A stretch of 48,521 nucleotides of DNA. It comes from Enterocloster bolteae (lineage in GTDB: Bacteria; Bacillota; Clostridia; Lachnospirales; Lachnospiraceae). Position numbers and translations under genes: made by a program. Shown here piece by piece: positions 41,389-48,521 of the stretch (position 1 is the first letter of the stretch; each line of letters begins with the position of its first letter). The notes under the pieces were generated by a model. It saw only the letters and a program-made list of their open reading frames with translations, was not told the DNA's origin and ran no database searches. Location of the stretch: positions 1 through 48,521 of the forward strand of contig JAETNT010000030.1 in assembly GCA_021772025.1 (NCBI GenBank), given 5' to 3'.

Positions 41389-41447
41389 GACGCAAAATAA
41401 GAGGTAATCCAAAACCATGCGTTTTGAGATACCTCTTATTTTGCGTC
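41389..41447. repeat. Perfect 18-base inverted repeat after dctM
   Basis: GACGCAAAATAAGAGGTA (41389-41406) and its exact reverse complement (41430-41447), with an inner CAAAAC/GTTTTG pair. It may act as terminator for dctM, although no T-run follows. The preceding stretch from about 41318 can be read as the last codons of some other gene ending at TAA 41398 (YILDCRIEDIVEYIPDNTDA), a possible gene remnant. The next 138 bases (41448-41585) hold nothing recognised. Confidence 0.55.
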
Positions 41448-41585
41448 TATTGGTCTAATATAATGGCATTTGAAGATAGTTGCCGGCGATTTCCTCAATG
41501 TTTGCTGCATGCATTGTATTCCTCATAGGGTATAATTCATAATAATCTTAATCTGTACTTGATGGCTGTCTGCTTTATAAATTGA

Positions 41586-42302
41586 TTATACCTTAATATT
41601 TAAAGATGACCTCGGTTTTAATAAAAATTCGCTGCTGCCTTTTACAATGCGATCTTCTACATCTTTACGGGTAATATTGCGTACAATGTTTGTATCAAAT
41701 GGCTGTCCAAGCTGCCAGCTGGGGTCTGCTTCTTTTACAGCTTCGTAAAACGCTTTTGTATATATTCGCTCATATTGTCCAAGTGTCCATGTACCGCTTA
41801 ATCTATCTGATTTTTTAACGCTTAATTGATAGCGTGTAAAAACCTCGGTACGTTTTGTTGTATCGCCATTGGCGACACCGTTTTCTTGAATGAAATGGCG
41901 TTTCGTTTCGTCAAACATATCCTGCCGGGCGGTTTCGGAAACATCTATTATTTTATGAAATTCAGACGGGTCTTTACCTGTAATGTCCATTCCTGCCACA
42001 CCATAGGGATTTACGAAATCGCCGTCCTCATCAAAAAGCCCCATATAATTACGAATAAATGTTTCTTCGTCTGCTTCAAGTGGATTTTTAAATTTTAAAT
42101 CAAGGTCATCATATTTTTCTCCAAGTATCTGCTTAAGCATTTTCAGTTCTTGCAAAGCCTTTTCGTTCTTCACTTCCGCAGCAGACTTAGGTGTTTCTCC
42201 ATTGGGATGTCCTTCGTCATACATTGCTTTAGCGCGTTTGTATCGTGCGCTGCTTGTGTCGATTGCGCCTGTATAAGGCTTATAACCCACAATCATTGAC
42301 AT
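41586..42302 (-). CDS. DUF3879-like protein of unknown function
   Basis: 238 residues, acidic and hydrophilic with no signal peptide or membrane segment. It starts MSMIVGYKPYTGAIDTSSAR, has a lysine-rich helical region (about 40-70, ALQELKMLKQILGEKYDD) and a conserved-looking core FIRNYMGLFDEDGDFVNPYGVAGMDITG. The composition is more AT-rich than the neighbours. I recall this pattern as the DUF3879 family of Clostridia and Bacilli, but could not check it. AAGGAGG precedes the reverse-strand ATG, and a TTGCCT-17-TATAAA promoter lies at 42335-42363 on the reverse strand. It stands alone; function unknown. Confidence 0.6.
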   Translation of the reverse strand: MSMIVGYKPYTGAIDTSSARYKRAKAMYDEGHPNGETPKSAAEVKNEKALQELKMLKQILGEKYDDLDLKFKNPLEADEETFIRNYMGLFDEDGDFVNPYGVAGMDITGKDPSEFHKIIDVSETARQDMFDETKRHFIQENGVANGDTTKRTEVFTRYQLSVKKSDRLSGTWTLGQYERIYTKAFYEAVKEADPSWQLGQPFDTNIVRNITRKDVEDRIVKGSSEFLLKPRSSLNIKV

Positions 42303-42334
42303 AACATAATCCTCCTTTATTAGTTGTAGTTGTC

Positions 42335-42363
42335 TTTATAATATATATCGTCACAAAAGGCAA
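42335..42363 (-). promoter_or_regulatory. Candidate promoter of the DUF3879-like gene
   Basis: On the reverse strand TTGCCT, 17-base spacer, TATAAA. Confidence 0.5.
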
Positions 42364-42421
42364 AGATATTCTAAATAGTTGTAATCAAAATGTAAATTAT
42401 GAGTGGAATTTTGTCGCAGCC

Positions 42422-42435
42422 GGCTGAACTGTTAG
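42422..42435. repeat. Repeat family I, copy E (single end)
   Basis: GGCTGAACTGTTAG matches the right end of copy A at 13 of 14 bases. No opposite end is evident. It lies 30 bases before the MBOAT promoter. Confidence 0.4.
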
Positions 42436-42464
42436 TTCGGAATTCCGGATTTATGAAACCTTGA

Positions 42465-42493
42465 TTGTCAATTTTTCTTCTCTGTGTTATAGT
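42465..42493 (+). promoter_or_regulatory. Promoter of the MBOAT-AlgX-like operon
   Basis: TTGTCA (42465-42470), 17-base spacer, TATAGT (42488-42493) with TG extension. Confidence 0.65.
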
Positions 42494-42552
42494 AGTAGAG
42501 ATACCCTCAGTGGACAAAAGGGTACACTCAAAAAATAAAAAAGGTGGTACAC

Positions 42553-43938
42553 ATGCTTTTTAGCTCTCAGATATTCCTTTGGTTTTTTTTGCCCTTGGTT
42601 CTTCTGGCCTATGGGACAGCTCCGGGATTGAAGGCCAAAAACACGGTTTTGCTGGTATTTAGTTTGTTGTTTTATGCTAGAGGGGAACCTAAATATATTA
42701 TTTTGATGATCCTTTCCATCTGCCTGAATTATGTATTTGGGCTGGGAATCCAAAGGGTTGGGGAAAACAGAGGAAAACGGACCGCCCTTTTGTGGCTGTG
42801 TGTAGGGATTAATCTCTGCCTTCTGGGATACTTTAAATATTTTAACTTTCTTCTCCAGATTGGGAACCGCCTGTTGGGGGGAGAGGTTTTAGCCTACCGG
42901 GATATCGCTCTGCCTATCGGCATTTCCTTTTATACTTTCCAGGCCATGTCCTATGTGATTGATGTTTGGAAAGGGGAGAACAAAGCCCAAAAAAACTTGT
43001 GGAATCTGGCCCTTTATATTTCCTTTTTTCCCCAGCTTATCGCCGGACCTATTGTTAAATATCACGATATTGAAAAACAGCTTGTGGAAAGAAAAACTGA
43101 TTTGTCCGGTTTTTGCTATGGAATTAAGAGATTCTGCTATGGACTAGGGAAAAAAGTGATTATTTCCAACTCCATGGCTTTGGCGGCGGATCAGATTTAC
43201 GGATTGCCGCTTCAACATGTGGGCACCGTTCTGGCATGGAGTGCGGTAGGCCTTTATACTTTGCAGATTTATTTTGATTTTTCCGGATATTCAGACATGG
43301 CCATCGGTCTGGGAAGGATGTTTGGCTTCCGCTTTATGGAGAATTTTAACTACCCATACCTGTCAACGTCGGTTACTGAGTTCTGGCGCCGCTGGCATAT
43401 TTCATTGTCTACCTGGTTCCGGGTTTACGTATATATCCCCCTGGGAGGCAACCGAAAGGGGGCATACAGAACCTATTTGAATCTGTTTCTTGTATTTTGC
43501 CTTACGGGCCTGTGGCATGGAGCCGCCTTGAATTTTGTGTTCTGGGGCATTTATTATGGGATCCTTATTGTTTTGGAGCGTATGACCGGGAAAAAGCCGG
43601 GCTGGCTGGGCACTATGTTTTTGGTAATTATTGGCTGGCTGATATTTAGAGTTACCAGCATGCGGGGAATCCTGATCCTGTTAAAGAATATGTTTATCCC
43701 TTGTGCCGGGCTGTATCCTATAGAGCTTTACATTAGCCCCAAAACTTTGCTTTTGGCGGTTGCTGGAATCCTCTTGTGCGGTCCTTTGCAGGCTCTGTTC
43801 CCGGCGCTAAAAAACCGCCTTTTTGACGAAGAATATATCGGGGTGCCGGACATTGCCGCTATGACCGTTATTTTCCTGTATTCCGTCCTGCTTTTAATTA
43901 GCAGTACCTATAACCCCTTTATTTATTTCCGGTTTTAA
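42553..43938 (+). CDS. MBOAT-family O-acyltransferase (AlgI/DltB-like)
   Basis: 461 residues, about 11-12 membrane helices. Signatures: YFKYFNFLLQ, LPIGISFYTFQAMSYVIDV, FFPQLIAGPIVKY, EFWRRWHISLSTWFRVYVYIPLGGNR and the catalytic histidine in CLTGLWHGAALNFVFWG. AlgI-type proteins pass acetyl groups across the membrane to polysaccharides. The ATG at 42553 is preferred because AGGTGG sits five bases upstream; the in-frame GTG at 42544 lies within that ribosome binding site. The downstream gene is the extracellular partner. Confidence 0.92.
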   Translation: MLFSSQIFLWFFLPLVLLAYGTAPGLKAKNTVLLVFSLLFYARGEPKYIILMILSICLNYVFGLGIQRVGENRGKRTALLWLCVGINLCLLGYFKYFNFLLQIGNRLLGGEVLAYRDIALPIGISFYTFQAMSYVIDVWKGENKAQKNLWNLALYISFFPQLIAGPIVKYHDIEKQLVERKTDLSGFCYGIKRFCYGLGKKVIISNSMALAADQIYGLPLQHVGTVLAWSAVGLYTLQIYFDFSGYSDMAIGLGRMFGFRFMENFNYPYLSTSVTEFWRRWHISLSTWFRVYVYIPLGGNRKGAYRTYLNLFLVFCLTGLWHGAALNFVFWGIYYGILIVLERMTGKKPGWLGTMFLVIIGWLIFRVTSMRGILILLKNMFIPCAGLYPIELYISPKTLLLAVAGILLCGPLQALFPALKNRLFDEEYIGVPDIAAMTVIFLYSVLLLISSTYNPFIYFRF

Positions 43939-43956
43939 TCCAAAGGAGAAAATACA

Positions 43957-45066
43957 ATGAAAAAATTAATGGCTGTAATTTTCGTTCTTTTTTTGGCAGT
44001 GCCGGGGTTGTGGATTGCTGTGGAAGGGCTGACAGGAAATGCGGAAGAGTTCAGCGATGCAGAACAGCGCATGCTCACCGGGTTTCCTACTGAAATTTCA
44101 TGGAACAATTTGGACAGCTTTGCCGATCAGGTGGAGGATTACATTAATGATCATGCGCCGTACCGGGATAAGCTGGTGGCGTTTAATGCCGGACTGGATT
44201 ACCGCCTGTTTCATTCTACGGACACTCCCAGTGTGATTTTGGGAAAAAACGGCTGGCTCTTTTATGCCGGACAGAATAGCGCGGAAGATTTCCAGGGGCT
44301 TGGAGGAAGGACAGAAGAATGGCACCAGGAAGTGGCTGCTTTAGTAAATGTCATTGATGCCGGTTTAGAAGCCCAGGGAATTGAGTTTGTAATTGTTTTG
44401 GCTCCCAATAAAGAGAGGATTTACCAGGAATATATGCCGGATTATATGAACATTGTAAACGAAAAAAACCGTTTGGACATTTTGGCGGATTATCTGAAAA
44501 AATCTACCAACGTGCCGGTTGTATATCCTAAAGAATGTTTTGAGGATAGATCTTATCAGTGGTATTATAAAACCGATACTCACTGGAACAATGCCGGAGG
44601 TTTTTTGGCAGGGCAGGAATTAATAAAGGCTTTAGGCGGAACAGTAACCGATATTTCAGAGGTGGACGTGACCTATACGCCCAGAGGAACCGGAGATTTA
44701 GTCCGTATGGCCCATCTTCCGTCAGAAAGCTTTGACGAGACAGAGGCGCTGGTCAACGGCTATTTGCCGGAAACGGAACTGACGATGACGGAGGATACCA
44801 GCTACTATCCTACTTTGAAGTTTTATACCAGTAAAAATGCGCCGGATCCCAGACATATGGTGATCTACCGCGATTCTTTTTCGGATGCTATTAACGCTAC
44901 TATGTCCCGGTACTTTGCCCGGGTGGATACTTATTGGTGGGATTCCGGGGCAGAAGCGAAAATGGGAGAAGAAAAACCAGATATTGTGGTTTATGAAATC
45001 TTGGAGAGGTATATTGACGAAAGGATACTGGACGATTTGCAGACCCTGTCTCAGGTGTGGCAATAA
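43957..45066 (+). CDS. AlgX/AlgJ-like SGNH-type O-acetyltransferase, membrane-anchored
   Basis: 369 residues with one N-terminal hydrophobic anchor (about 5-24). The catalytic features of the AlgX/DltD-like group are seen: the D-x-H pair in YYKTDTHWNNAGG (near 206) and the serine in IYRDSFSDA (near 306), with R in place of the usual G before the DSF. It probably completes O-acetylation of a cell-wall or capsular polysaccharide on the outside, receiving acetyl groups from the MBOAT partner 18 bases upstream. AAAGGAGAAAATACA precedes the ATG. The target polysaccharide is unknown. Confidence 0.85.
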   Translation: MKKLMAVIFVLFLAVPGLWIAVEGLTGNAEEFSDAEQRMLTGFPTEISWNNLDSFADQVEDYINDHAPYRDKLVAFNAGLDYRLFHSTDTPSVILGKNGWLFYAGQNSAEDFQGLGGRTEEWHQEVAALVNVIDAGLEAQGIEFVIVLAPNKERIYQEYMPDYMNIVNEKNRLDILADYLKKSTNVPVVYPKECFEDRSYQWYYKTDTHWNNAGGFLAGQELIKALGGTVTDISEVDVTYTPRGTGDLVRMAHLPSESFDETEALVNGYLPETELTMTEDTSYYPTLKFYTSKNAPDPRHMVIYRDSFSDAINATMSRYFARVDTYWWDSGAEAKMGEEKPDIVVYEILERYIDERILDDLQTLSQVWQ

Positions 45067-45084
45067 TTAGGTTTTTAGAAAATA

Positions 45085-45137
45085 TAGCAGTTTAGCCGGA
45101 CAAGAAGCACCGAATTTCTTGCCGTCTTAACTATTGC
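45085..45137. repeat. Repeat family I, copy F (short complete form)
   Basis: Left arm TAGCAGTTTAGCCGGACAAG and right arm CTTGCCGTCTTAACTATTGC are imperfect inverted repeats. GGACAAGAAGC matches copy A, bases 4-14. Intergenic before rnz. Confidence 0.5.
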
Positions 45138-45159
45138 AGAAAATAAGGGAGAATGTGAA

Positions 45160-46071
45160 ATGCTGGATATTTGCTTACTGGGTACCGGAGGCATGATGCC
45201 TCTTCCCTACCGCTGGCTTACTTCTATGATGGCAAGGTGTGACGGCAGCAGTCTTTTGATTGACTGCGGAGAGGGGACTCAGATTGCTTTAAAGGAAAAG
45301 GGATGGAGTCCCAAGCCCATTGACGGAATTTGTTTTACCCACTATCACGCGGATCATATCAGTGGCCTCCCGGGCCTGCTTCTCACTATGGGAAATGCGG
45401 AGCGGACGGAAGCTTTGACTTTAATCGGTCCTAAGGGGTTAGAGCGGGTGGTGGGAGCACTGCGGGTTATTGCTCCGGAACTCCCGTTTGAATTGCGCTT
45501 TATAGAACTAACAGAAGCCCGTCAGCAGTTAAAGCTGGGGCCTTACACAATTGATGCTTATCGTCTGAACCACAATGTAATCTGCTATGGCTATACTATT
45601 TCCATTCCCAGGAAAGGTCGTTTTGATGTAGAACGGGCCAAAGCCCAAAATATTCCTCAGCGGTTCTGGAAGCACCTCCAAATGGGAGAAACCGTGATGG
45701 ATAAGGAACGAATTTTTACCCCGGACATGGTGCTGGGCGCTGCCCGACGGGGGTTAAAAGTATCCTATTGTACAGATACCCGTCCTGTTCCGGTTATTGC
45801 AGAATATGCCAAAGATGCGGATCTGCTTATCTGTGAGGGCATGTATGGGGAGAAAGATAAAGCGGGTAAGGCCAGAGAAAACAAACACATGACCTTTTAC
45901 GAGGCGGCGGTATTGGCAAAAGAGGCTGCCCCACGGGAAATGTGGCTCACCCACTACAGCCCATCTTTAACTCATCCGGAAGAATTTATGGATGAAGTGA
46001 GAAAAATATTTCCCAGATCCAAGGCTGCAAAAGACGGATTTAGCCTTTCGCTGGATTTTGACCAAGAATAA
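45160..46071 (+). CDS. rnz: Ribonuclease Z (tRNA 3'-processing endonuclease)
   Basis: 303 residues of metallo-beta-lactamase fold with the RNase Z zinc motif FTHYHADHISGLPGLL (H61, H63, D65, H66), SSLLIDCGEGTQ near 31-42, the NHNVICYGYTI segment and the late AREMWLTHYSPSLTHPEE. It cuts the 3' trailer from tRNA precursors lacking CCA; both tRNA-Ser genes at the end of this window lack an encoded CCA, so RNase Z would be needed for them. GGGAGAATGTGAA precedes the ATG. tsaD follows after 16 bases. Confidence 0.92.
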   Translation: MLDICLLGTGGMMPLPYRWLTSMMARCDGSSLLIDCGEGTQIALKEKGWSPKPIDGICFTHYHADHISGLPGLLLTMGNAERTEALTLIGPKGLERVVGALRVIAPELPFELRFIELTEARQQLKLGPYTIDAYRLNHNVICYGYTISIPRKGRFDVERAKAQNIPQRFWKHLQMGETVMDKERIFTPDMVLGAARRGLKVSYCTDTRPVPVIAEYAKDADLLICEGMYGEKDKAGKARENKHMTFYEAAVLAKEAAPREMWLTHYSPSLTHPEEFMDEVRKIFPRSKAAKDGFSLSLDFDQE

Positions 46072-46087
46072 ATAATGGAGGGACTTC

Positions 46088-47122
46088 ATGGAGAAATCGA
46101 AAACAGAAGATGTTTTGATCCTGGCAATCGAAAGCTCTTGTGATGAGACTGCCGCATCGGTGGTAAAAAACGGCAGGGAGGTGCTTTCCAATGTGATTTC
46201 CTCCCAGATCGCCCTTCATACCCTTTATGGCGGTGTGGTGCCGGAGCTGGCATCCAGAAAACATATTGAGAAAATTAATCAGGTTGTGGAAAAGGCCCTT
46301 TTGGAGGCAGGTGTAACACTGGAAGAAATTACGGCTGTAGGAGTTACTTATGGGCCTGGCCTGGTAGGAGCATTGCTGGTAGGCGTGGCCGAGGCCAAGG
46401 CTATTGCCTATGCGGCAAAAAAGCCTTTAATCGGTGTTCACCATATAGAAGGCCATATATCTGCTAATTTTATTGAACATCCGGACTTGGAGCCTCCTTT
46501 TGTATGCCTTATTGTTTCCGGCGGACACACCCACTTGGTAATTGTAAAGGATTACGGAGAGTATGAGATTATCGGCCGTACCAGAGACGACGCGGCAGGG
46601 GAGGCCTTTGACAAGGTGGCCCGGGCAGTAGGATTGGGCTATCCCGGCGGCCCAAAGGTGGACAAGGCTGCCAGGGAAGGCAATCCCCGCGCCATTGAAT
46701 TTCCCCGCGCCAAGATTGAAGGAAGCCCTTATGACTTCAGTTTTAGCGGTTTAAAATCTGCGGTACTGAATCATATCAATCACGCTAACATGATAGGAGA
46801 AGAAATCTCGGTTCCGGATTTGGCGGCCTCTTTCCAAAGCGCAGTGGTGGAATCTTTAGTGAGCCGGGCTGTTATGGCAGCGAAAGAATACGGCTATACC
46901 AAATTGGCTATTGCAGGGGGTGTGGCGTCCAACTCGGCTCTCAGATCCGGTATGGCAGAGGCTTGTAAAAAAGAAGGGATTGATTTTTACTACCCGTCCC
47001 CGGTTTTTTGTACGGACAACGGAGCTATGATCGGTGCAGCTGCTTACTACGAATATAAGAAAGGGATCTGCCATGGATGGGATTTGAACGCTATTCCCAA
47101 TCTGAAATTAGGAGAGAGATAA
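46088..47122 (+). CDS. tsaD: tRNA N6-threonylcarbamoyladenosine transferase TsaD
   Basis: 344 residues of ASKHA fold. Starts [19 protein letters not shown]; the metal ligands are in [11 protein letters not shown] (H119 and H123), with [33 protein letters not shown] and the late [11 protein letters not shown] and CTDNGAMIG segments. It transfers the threonylcarbamoyl group to A37 of tRNA together with TsaB and TsaE (33227-34434). It follows rnz by 16 bases, with ATGGAGGGA before the ATG. It is probably co-transcribed with ispD. Confidence 0.96.
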   Translation: MEKSKTEDVLILAIESSCDETAASVVKNGREVLSNVISSQIALHTLYGGVVPELASRKHIEKINQVVEKALLEAGVTLEEITAVGVTYGPGLVGALLVGVAEAKAIAYAAKKPLIGVHHIEGHISANFIEHPDLEPPFVCLIVSGGHTHLVIVKDYGEYEIIGRTRDDAAGEAFDKVARAVGLGYPGGPKVDKAAREGNPRAIEFPRAKIEGSPYDFSFSGLKSAVLNHINHANMIGEEISVPDLAASFQSAVVESLVSRAVMAAKEYGYTKLAIAGGVASNSALRSGMAEACKKEGIDFYYPSPVFCTDNGAMIGAAAYYEYKKGICHGWDLNAIPNLKLGER

Positions 47123-47155
47123 TAGGCTCAGGAAAGTTCAGGAGAAGAGAGAAAG

Positions 47156-47875
47156 ATGGAGACAACAGCAGCAATTGTCCTGGCTGCAGGCCAGGGGAAA
47201 AGGATGGAGAGTAAAAGACAGAAGCAGTTTCTTCTATTAAATGGAAAACCTCTAATTGCATATTCTTTAAAGGCCTTTGAGGAAAGCAGTATAGACCAGA
47301 TCATTCTGGTGACCAGAGAGGAGGAGATTTCCTACTGCAGAAAAGAGATTGTGGAAAAGTACGGATTTTCCAAAGTGGCTGCTGTGATTGCCGGAGGAAA
47401 AGAGCGTTACCACTCAGTCTATGAAGGACTAAAGGCAGTCCGGGAGGCCGAATATGTTCTGATTCATGATGGAGCCAGACCTCTTTTAACAGAAGAAATT
47501 ATTGACAGAGCTTTAAAGGGAGCGAAAGAATACGGAGCTTGTGTGGCAGGGATGCCGGTAAAGGACACAATAAAAATTTCTGTTGCCGACAACTTTGTGT
47601 CAGCCACCCCGGATCGCAGCAGGTTATGGCAAATCCAAACCCCCCAGGCTTTTTCATATTCTTGGATCCGGCAGGCCTATGATAAATTATTTTCTTCAGA
47701 AGAATACCAGAAGGGTGTCACGGATGACGGTATGGTATTGGAATCCATGTCTTCTCACAAGGTACGATTGATAGAAGGGAGTTATTCCAACATAAAAGTA
47801 ACTACACCGGAAGATATGGCCGTGGCGGAGGCTTTAATGAACTTTTCTAAAAATTTTAAATCCGGTAAAGAATAA
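47156..47875 (+). CDS. ispD: 2-C-methyl-D-erythritol 4-phosphate cytidylyltransferase
   Basis: 239 residues. The CTP-binding start AAIVLAAGQGKRMESKRQKQF (glycine-rich loop plus the lysine-containing QKQF), HDGARPLLTEEII, GMPVKDTIK and IQTPQAF are diagnostic for IspD, the third enzyme of the MEP isoprenoid pathway. The ATG at 47156 follows AGAAGAGAGAAAG. It lies 33 bases after tsaD. No clear terminator is seen; the 124 bases to the next promoter hold nothing else recognised. Confidence 0.94.
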   Translation: METTAAIVLAAGQGKRMESKRQKQFLLLNGKPLIAYSLKAFEESSIDQIILVTREEEISYCRKEIVEKYGFSKVAAVIAGGKERYHSVYEGLKAVREAEYVLIHDGARPLLTEEIIDRALKGAKEYGACVAGMPVKDTIKISVADNFVSATPDRSRLWQIQTPQAFSYSWIRQAYDKLFSSEEYQKGVTDDGMVLESMSSHKVRLIEGSYSNIKVTTPEDMAVAEALMNFSKNFKSGKE

Positions 47876-47999
47876 AAAGGATAAAAGAGGGAAAGCTACC
47901 AGATATAGTACGGATCATACAAAATTTCACCATCCATTGAGGCTGGAAAATATAAGAAAAAAGCCGTCAAAAAAAGTTGAAAAAAATGGGAAAATGTCA

Positions 48000-48028
48000 T
48001 TGACAAATTGGACTCTCCGTGGTAGACT
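48000..48028 (+). promoter_or_regulatory. Upstream member (P1) of a tandem tRNA/rRNA promoter pair
   Basis: TTGACA (48000-48005), 17-base spacer, TAGACT (48023-48028). Confidence 0.7.
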
Positions 48029-48101
48029 AATCGAGTCGCTTGACCAGCGGCCCACTAAAGAGAACCACTCAGAATAAACTTCGAGATAACCTAAAAAGTT
48101 C

Positions 48102-48130
48102 TTGACAAACTTGGGTGAGTCTGGTAAAAT
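48102..48130 (+). promoter_or_regulatory. Downstream member (P2) of a tandem tRNA/rRNA promoter pair
   Basis: TTGACA (48102-48107), 17-base spacer, TAAAAT (48125-48130), ending 15 bases before the first tRNA. Confidence 0.8.
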
Positions 48131-48144
48131 AGATAAGCACCTTT

Positions 48145-48230
48145 GGAGAGATATCGAAGTGGTCATAACGAGGCGGTCTTGAAAACCGTTTGTCCGCAAG
48201 GGCGCGTGGGTTCGAATCCCACTCTCTCCG
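48145..48230 (+). tRNA. tRNA-Ser (anticodon UGA)
   Basis: 86 bases. The acceptor stem GGAGAGA pairs with TCTCTCC; the anticodon stem GCGGT/ACCGT holds a 7-base loop CTTGAAA with anticodon TGA; the T arm contains GGTTCGAATCC; the long variable arm is of the serine class. No CCA is encoded. Confidence 0.95.
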
Positions 48231-48289
48231 TTGGACACGTTTTGAGACGAGTCTTAGTTATAATTTAATAGGTTTGAGTTTTCAACCAA

Positions 48290-48378
48290 GCAGAAGTACC
48301 CAAGTGGTTGAAGGGGCTCCCCTGGAAAGGGAGTAGGTCGTTAGTAGCGGCGCGAGGGTTCAAATCCCTCCTTCTGCG
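48290..48378 (+). tRNA. tRNA-Ser (anticodon GGA)
   Basis: 89 bases. The acceptor stem GCAGAAG pairs with CTTCTGC; the anticodon stem CTCCC/GGGAG holds the loop CTGGAAA with anticodon GGA; the T arm contains GGTTCAAATCC; a long class II variable arm is present. No CCA is encoded. It lies 59 bases after the first tRNA-Ser, probably in the same transcript. Confidence 0.95.
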
Positions 48379-48521
48379 CTCGGCTTTTTCTTAAAGCTGT
48401 AAGCAAAAGTACCTTAACAATTGAAGACTGAACAATACACAGACCCTGAAAATTCGAAGAACAAACAAAGGCTAGGAAAACAGCCGAGAGTTCAAGAGAA
48501 TTCAGAACGAAACCAAGTAAA
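48379..48521 (+). other. Probable rRNA operon leader with boxA-like sequence, cut by window end
   Basis: GTACCTTAACAATTGAAGAC resembles the antitermination boxA region that precedes rRNA genes in Clostridia. CTCGGCTTTTTC (48379-48390) can pair with GAAAACAGCCGAG (48476-48488), a stalk-like processing stem. No open frame is present. A 16S gene should begin a short distance beyond base 48521. Confidence 0.5.

Noticed and set aside
1..48521. CRISPR array, prophage or insertion sequence
   Set aside because: No regularly spaced direct repeats, no cas, integrase, transposase or phage structural genes were seen; the repeats found are short, palindromic and scattered.

Overview
The window looks like a chromosomal stretch from a low-to-medium GC Gram-positive anaerobe of the class Clostridia, most likely family Lachnospiraceae. 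The grounds are a SCIFF (six-cysteine) peptide gene with its radical SAM maturase, a TIGR04086-type membrane protein, a fused SecDF, strong AGGAGG ribosome binding sites, Gram-positive promoters with TG-extended -10 boxes, and no outer-membrane genes. The family assignment rests on gene content and order; no 16S sequence is in view. No transposase, phage gene or CRISPR array was seen.

Layout. 1-2650: signal peptidase II-like gene, a CorC/HlyC-type membrane protein, and a convergent small membrane protein. 2719-8522: SCIFF peptide and maturase, secDF, tgt and yajC, with a structured repeat between the last two. 8585-12785: FadR-type regulator, IlvD/Edd-type dehydratase and GntP-type permease, probably for sugar-acid use. 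12812-19241: a LacI-type regulator fused to a solute-binding-protein-like domain, divergent from a glycerophosphodiesterase and a three-gene ABC sugar-type importer without its ATPase. 19373-20965: acetyltransferase, HExxH membrane protein and HAD phosphatase. 21065-25950: hpf, a 592-base intergenic region with tandem DnaA-box-like sites, secA, and prfB with a frameshift site that uses UAA. 26127-29401: ACT-domain protein, hom, lysC and a DUF2752 protein. 29430-36999: DUF4190 protein, tex, a YcxB-like protein, tsaE-tsaB-rimI, a zinc-ribbon protein and a VWA lipoprotein. 37110-41312: a GntR regulator and a TRAP transporter joined by TTGTATACAA-type sites. 41586-45066: an AT-rich DUF3879-like gene and an MBOAT/AlgX-like pair. 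45160-48521: rnz, tsaD, ispD, two tRNA-Ser genes behind tandem strong promoters, and what looks like the leader of an rRNA operon cut by the window end.

How the genes fit together. Housekeeping functions (protein export through SecA, SecDF and YajC; tRNA modification through TsaB/D/E and Tgt; release factor; aspartate-family amino acids) are interleaved with locally regulated uptake modules, each next to its own regulator. Short palindromic repeats sit in many of the gaps, several of them just upstream of promoters.

The least ordinary items are the LacI/solute-binding fusion regulator, the tandem DnaA boxes between hpf and secA, the UAA codon in the prfB frameshift site, the dispersed repeat family, and the palindromes inside the scfA-scfB and dctP-dctQ gaps.
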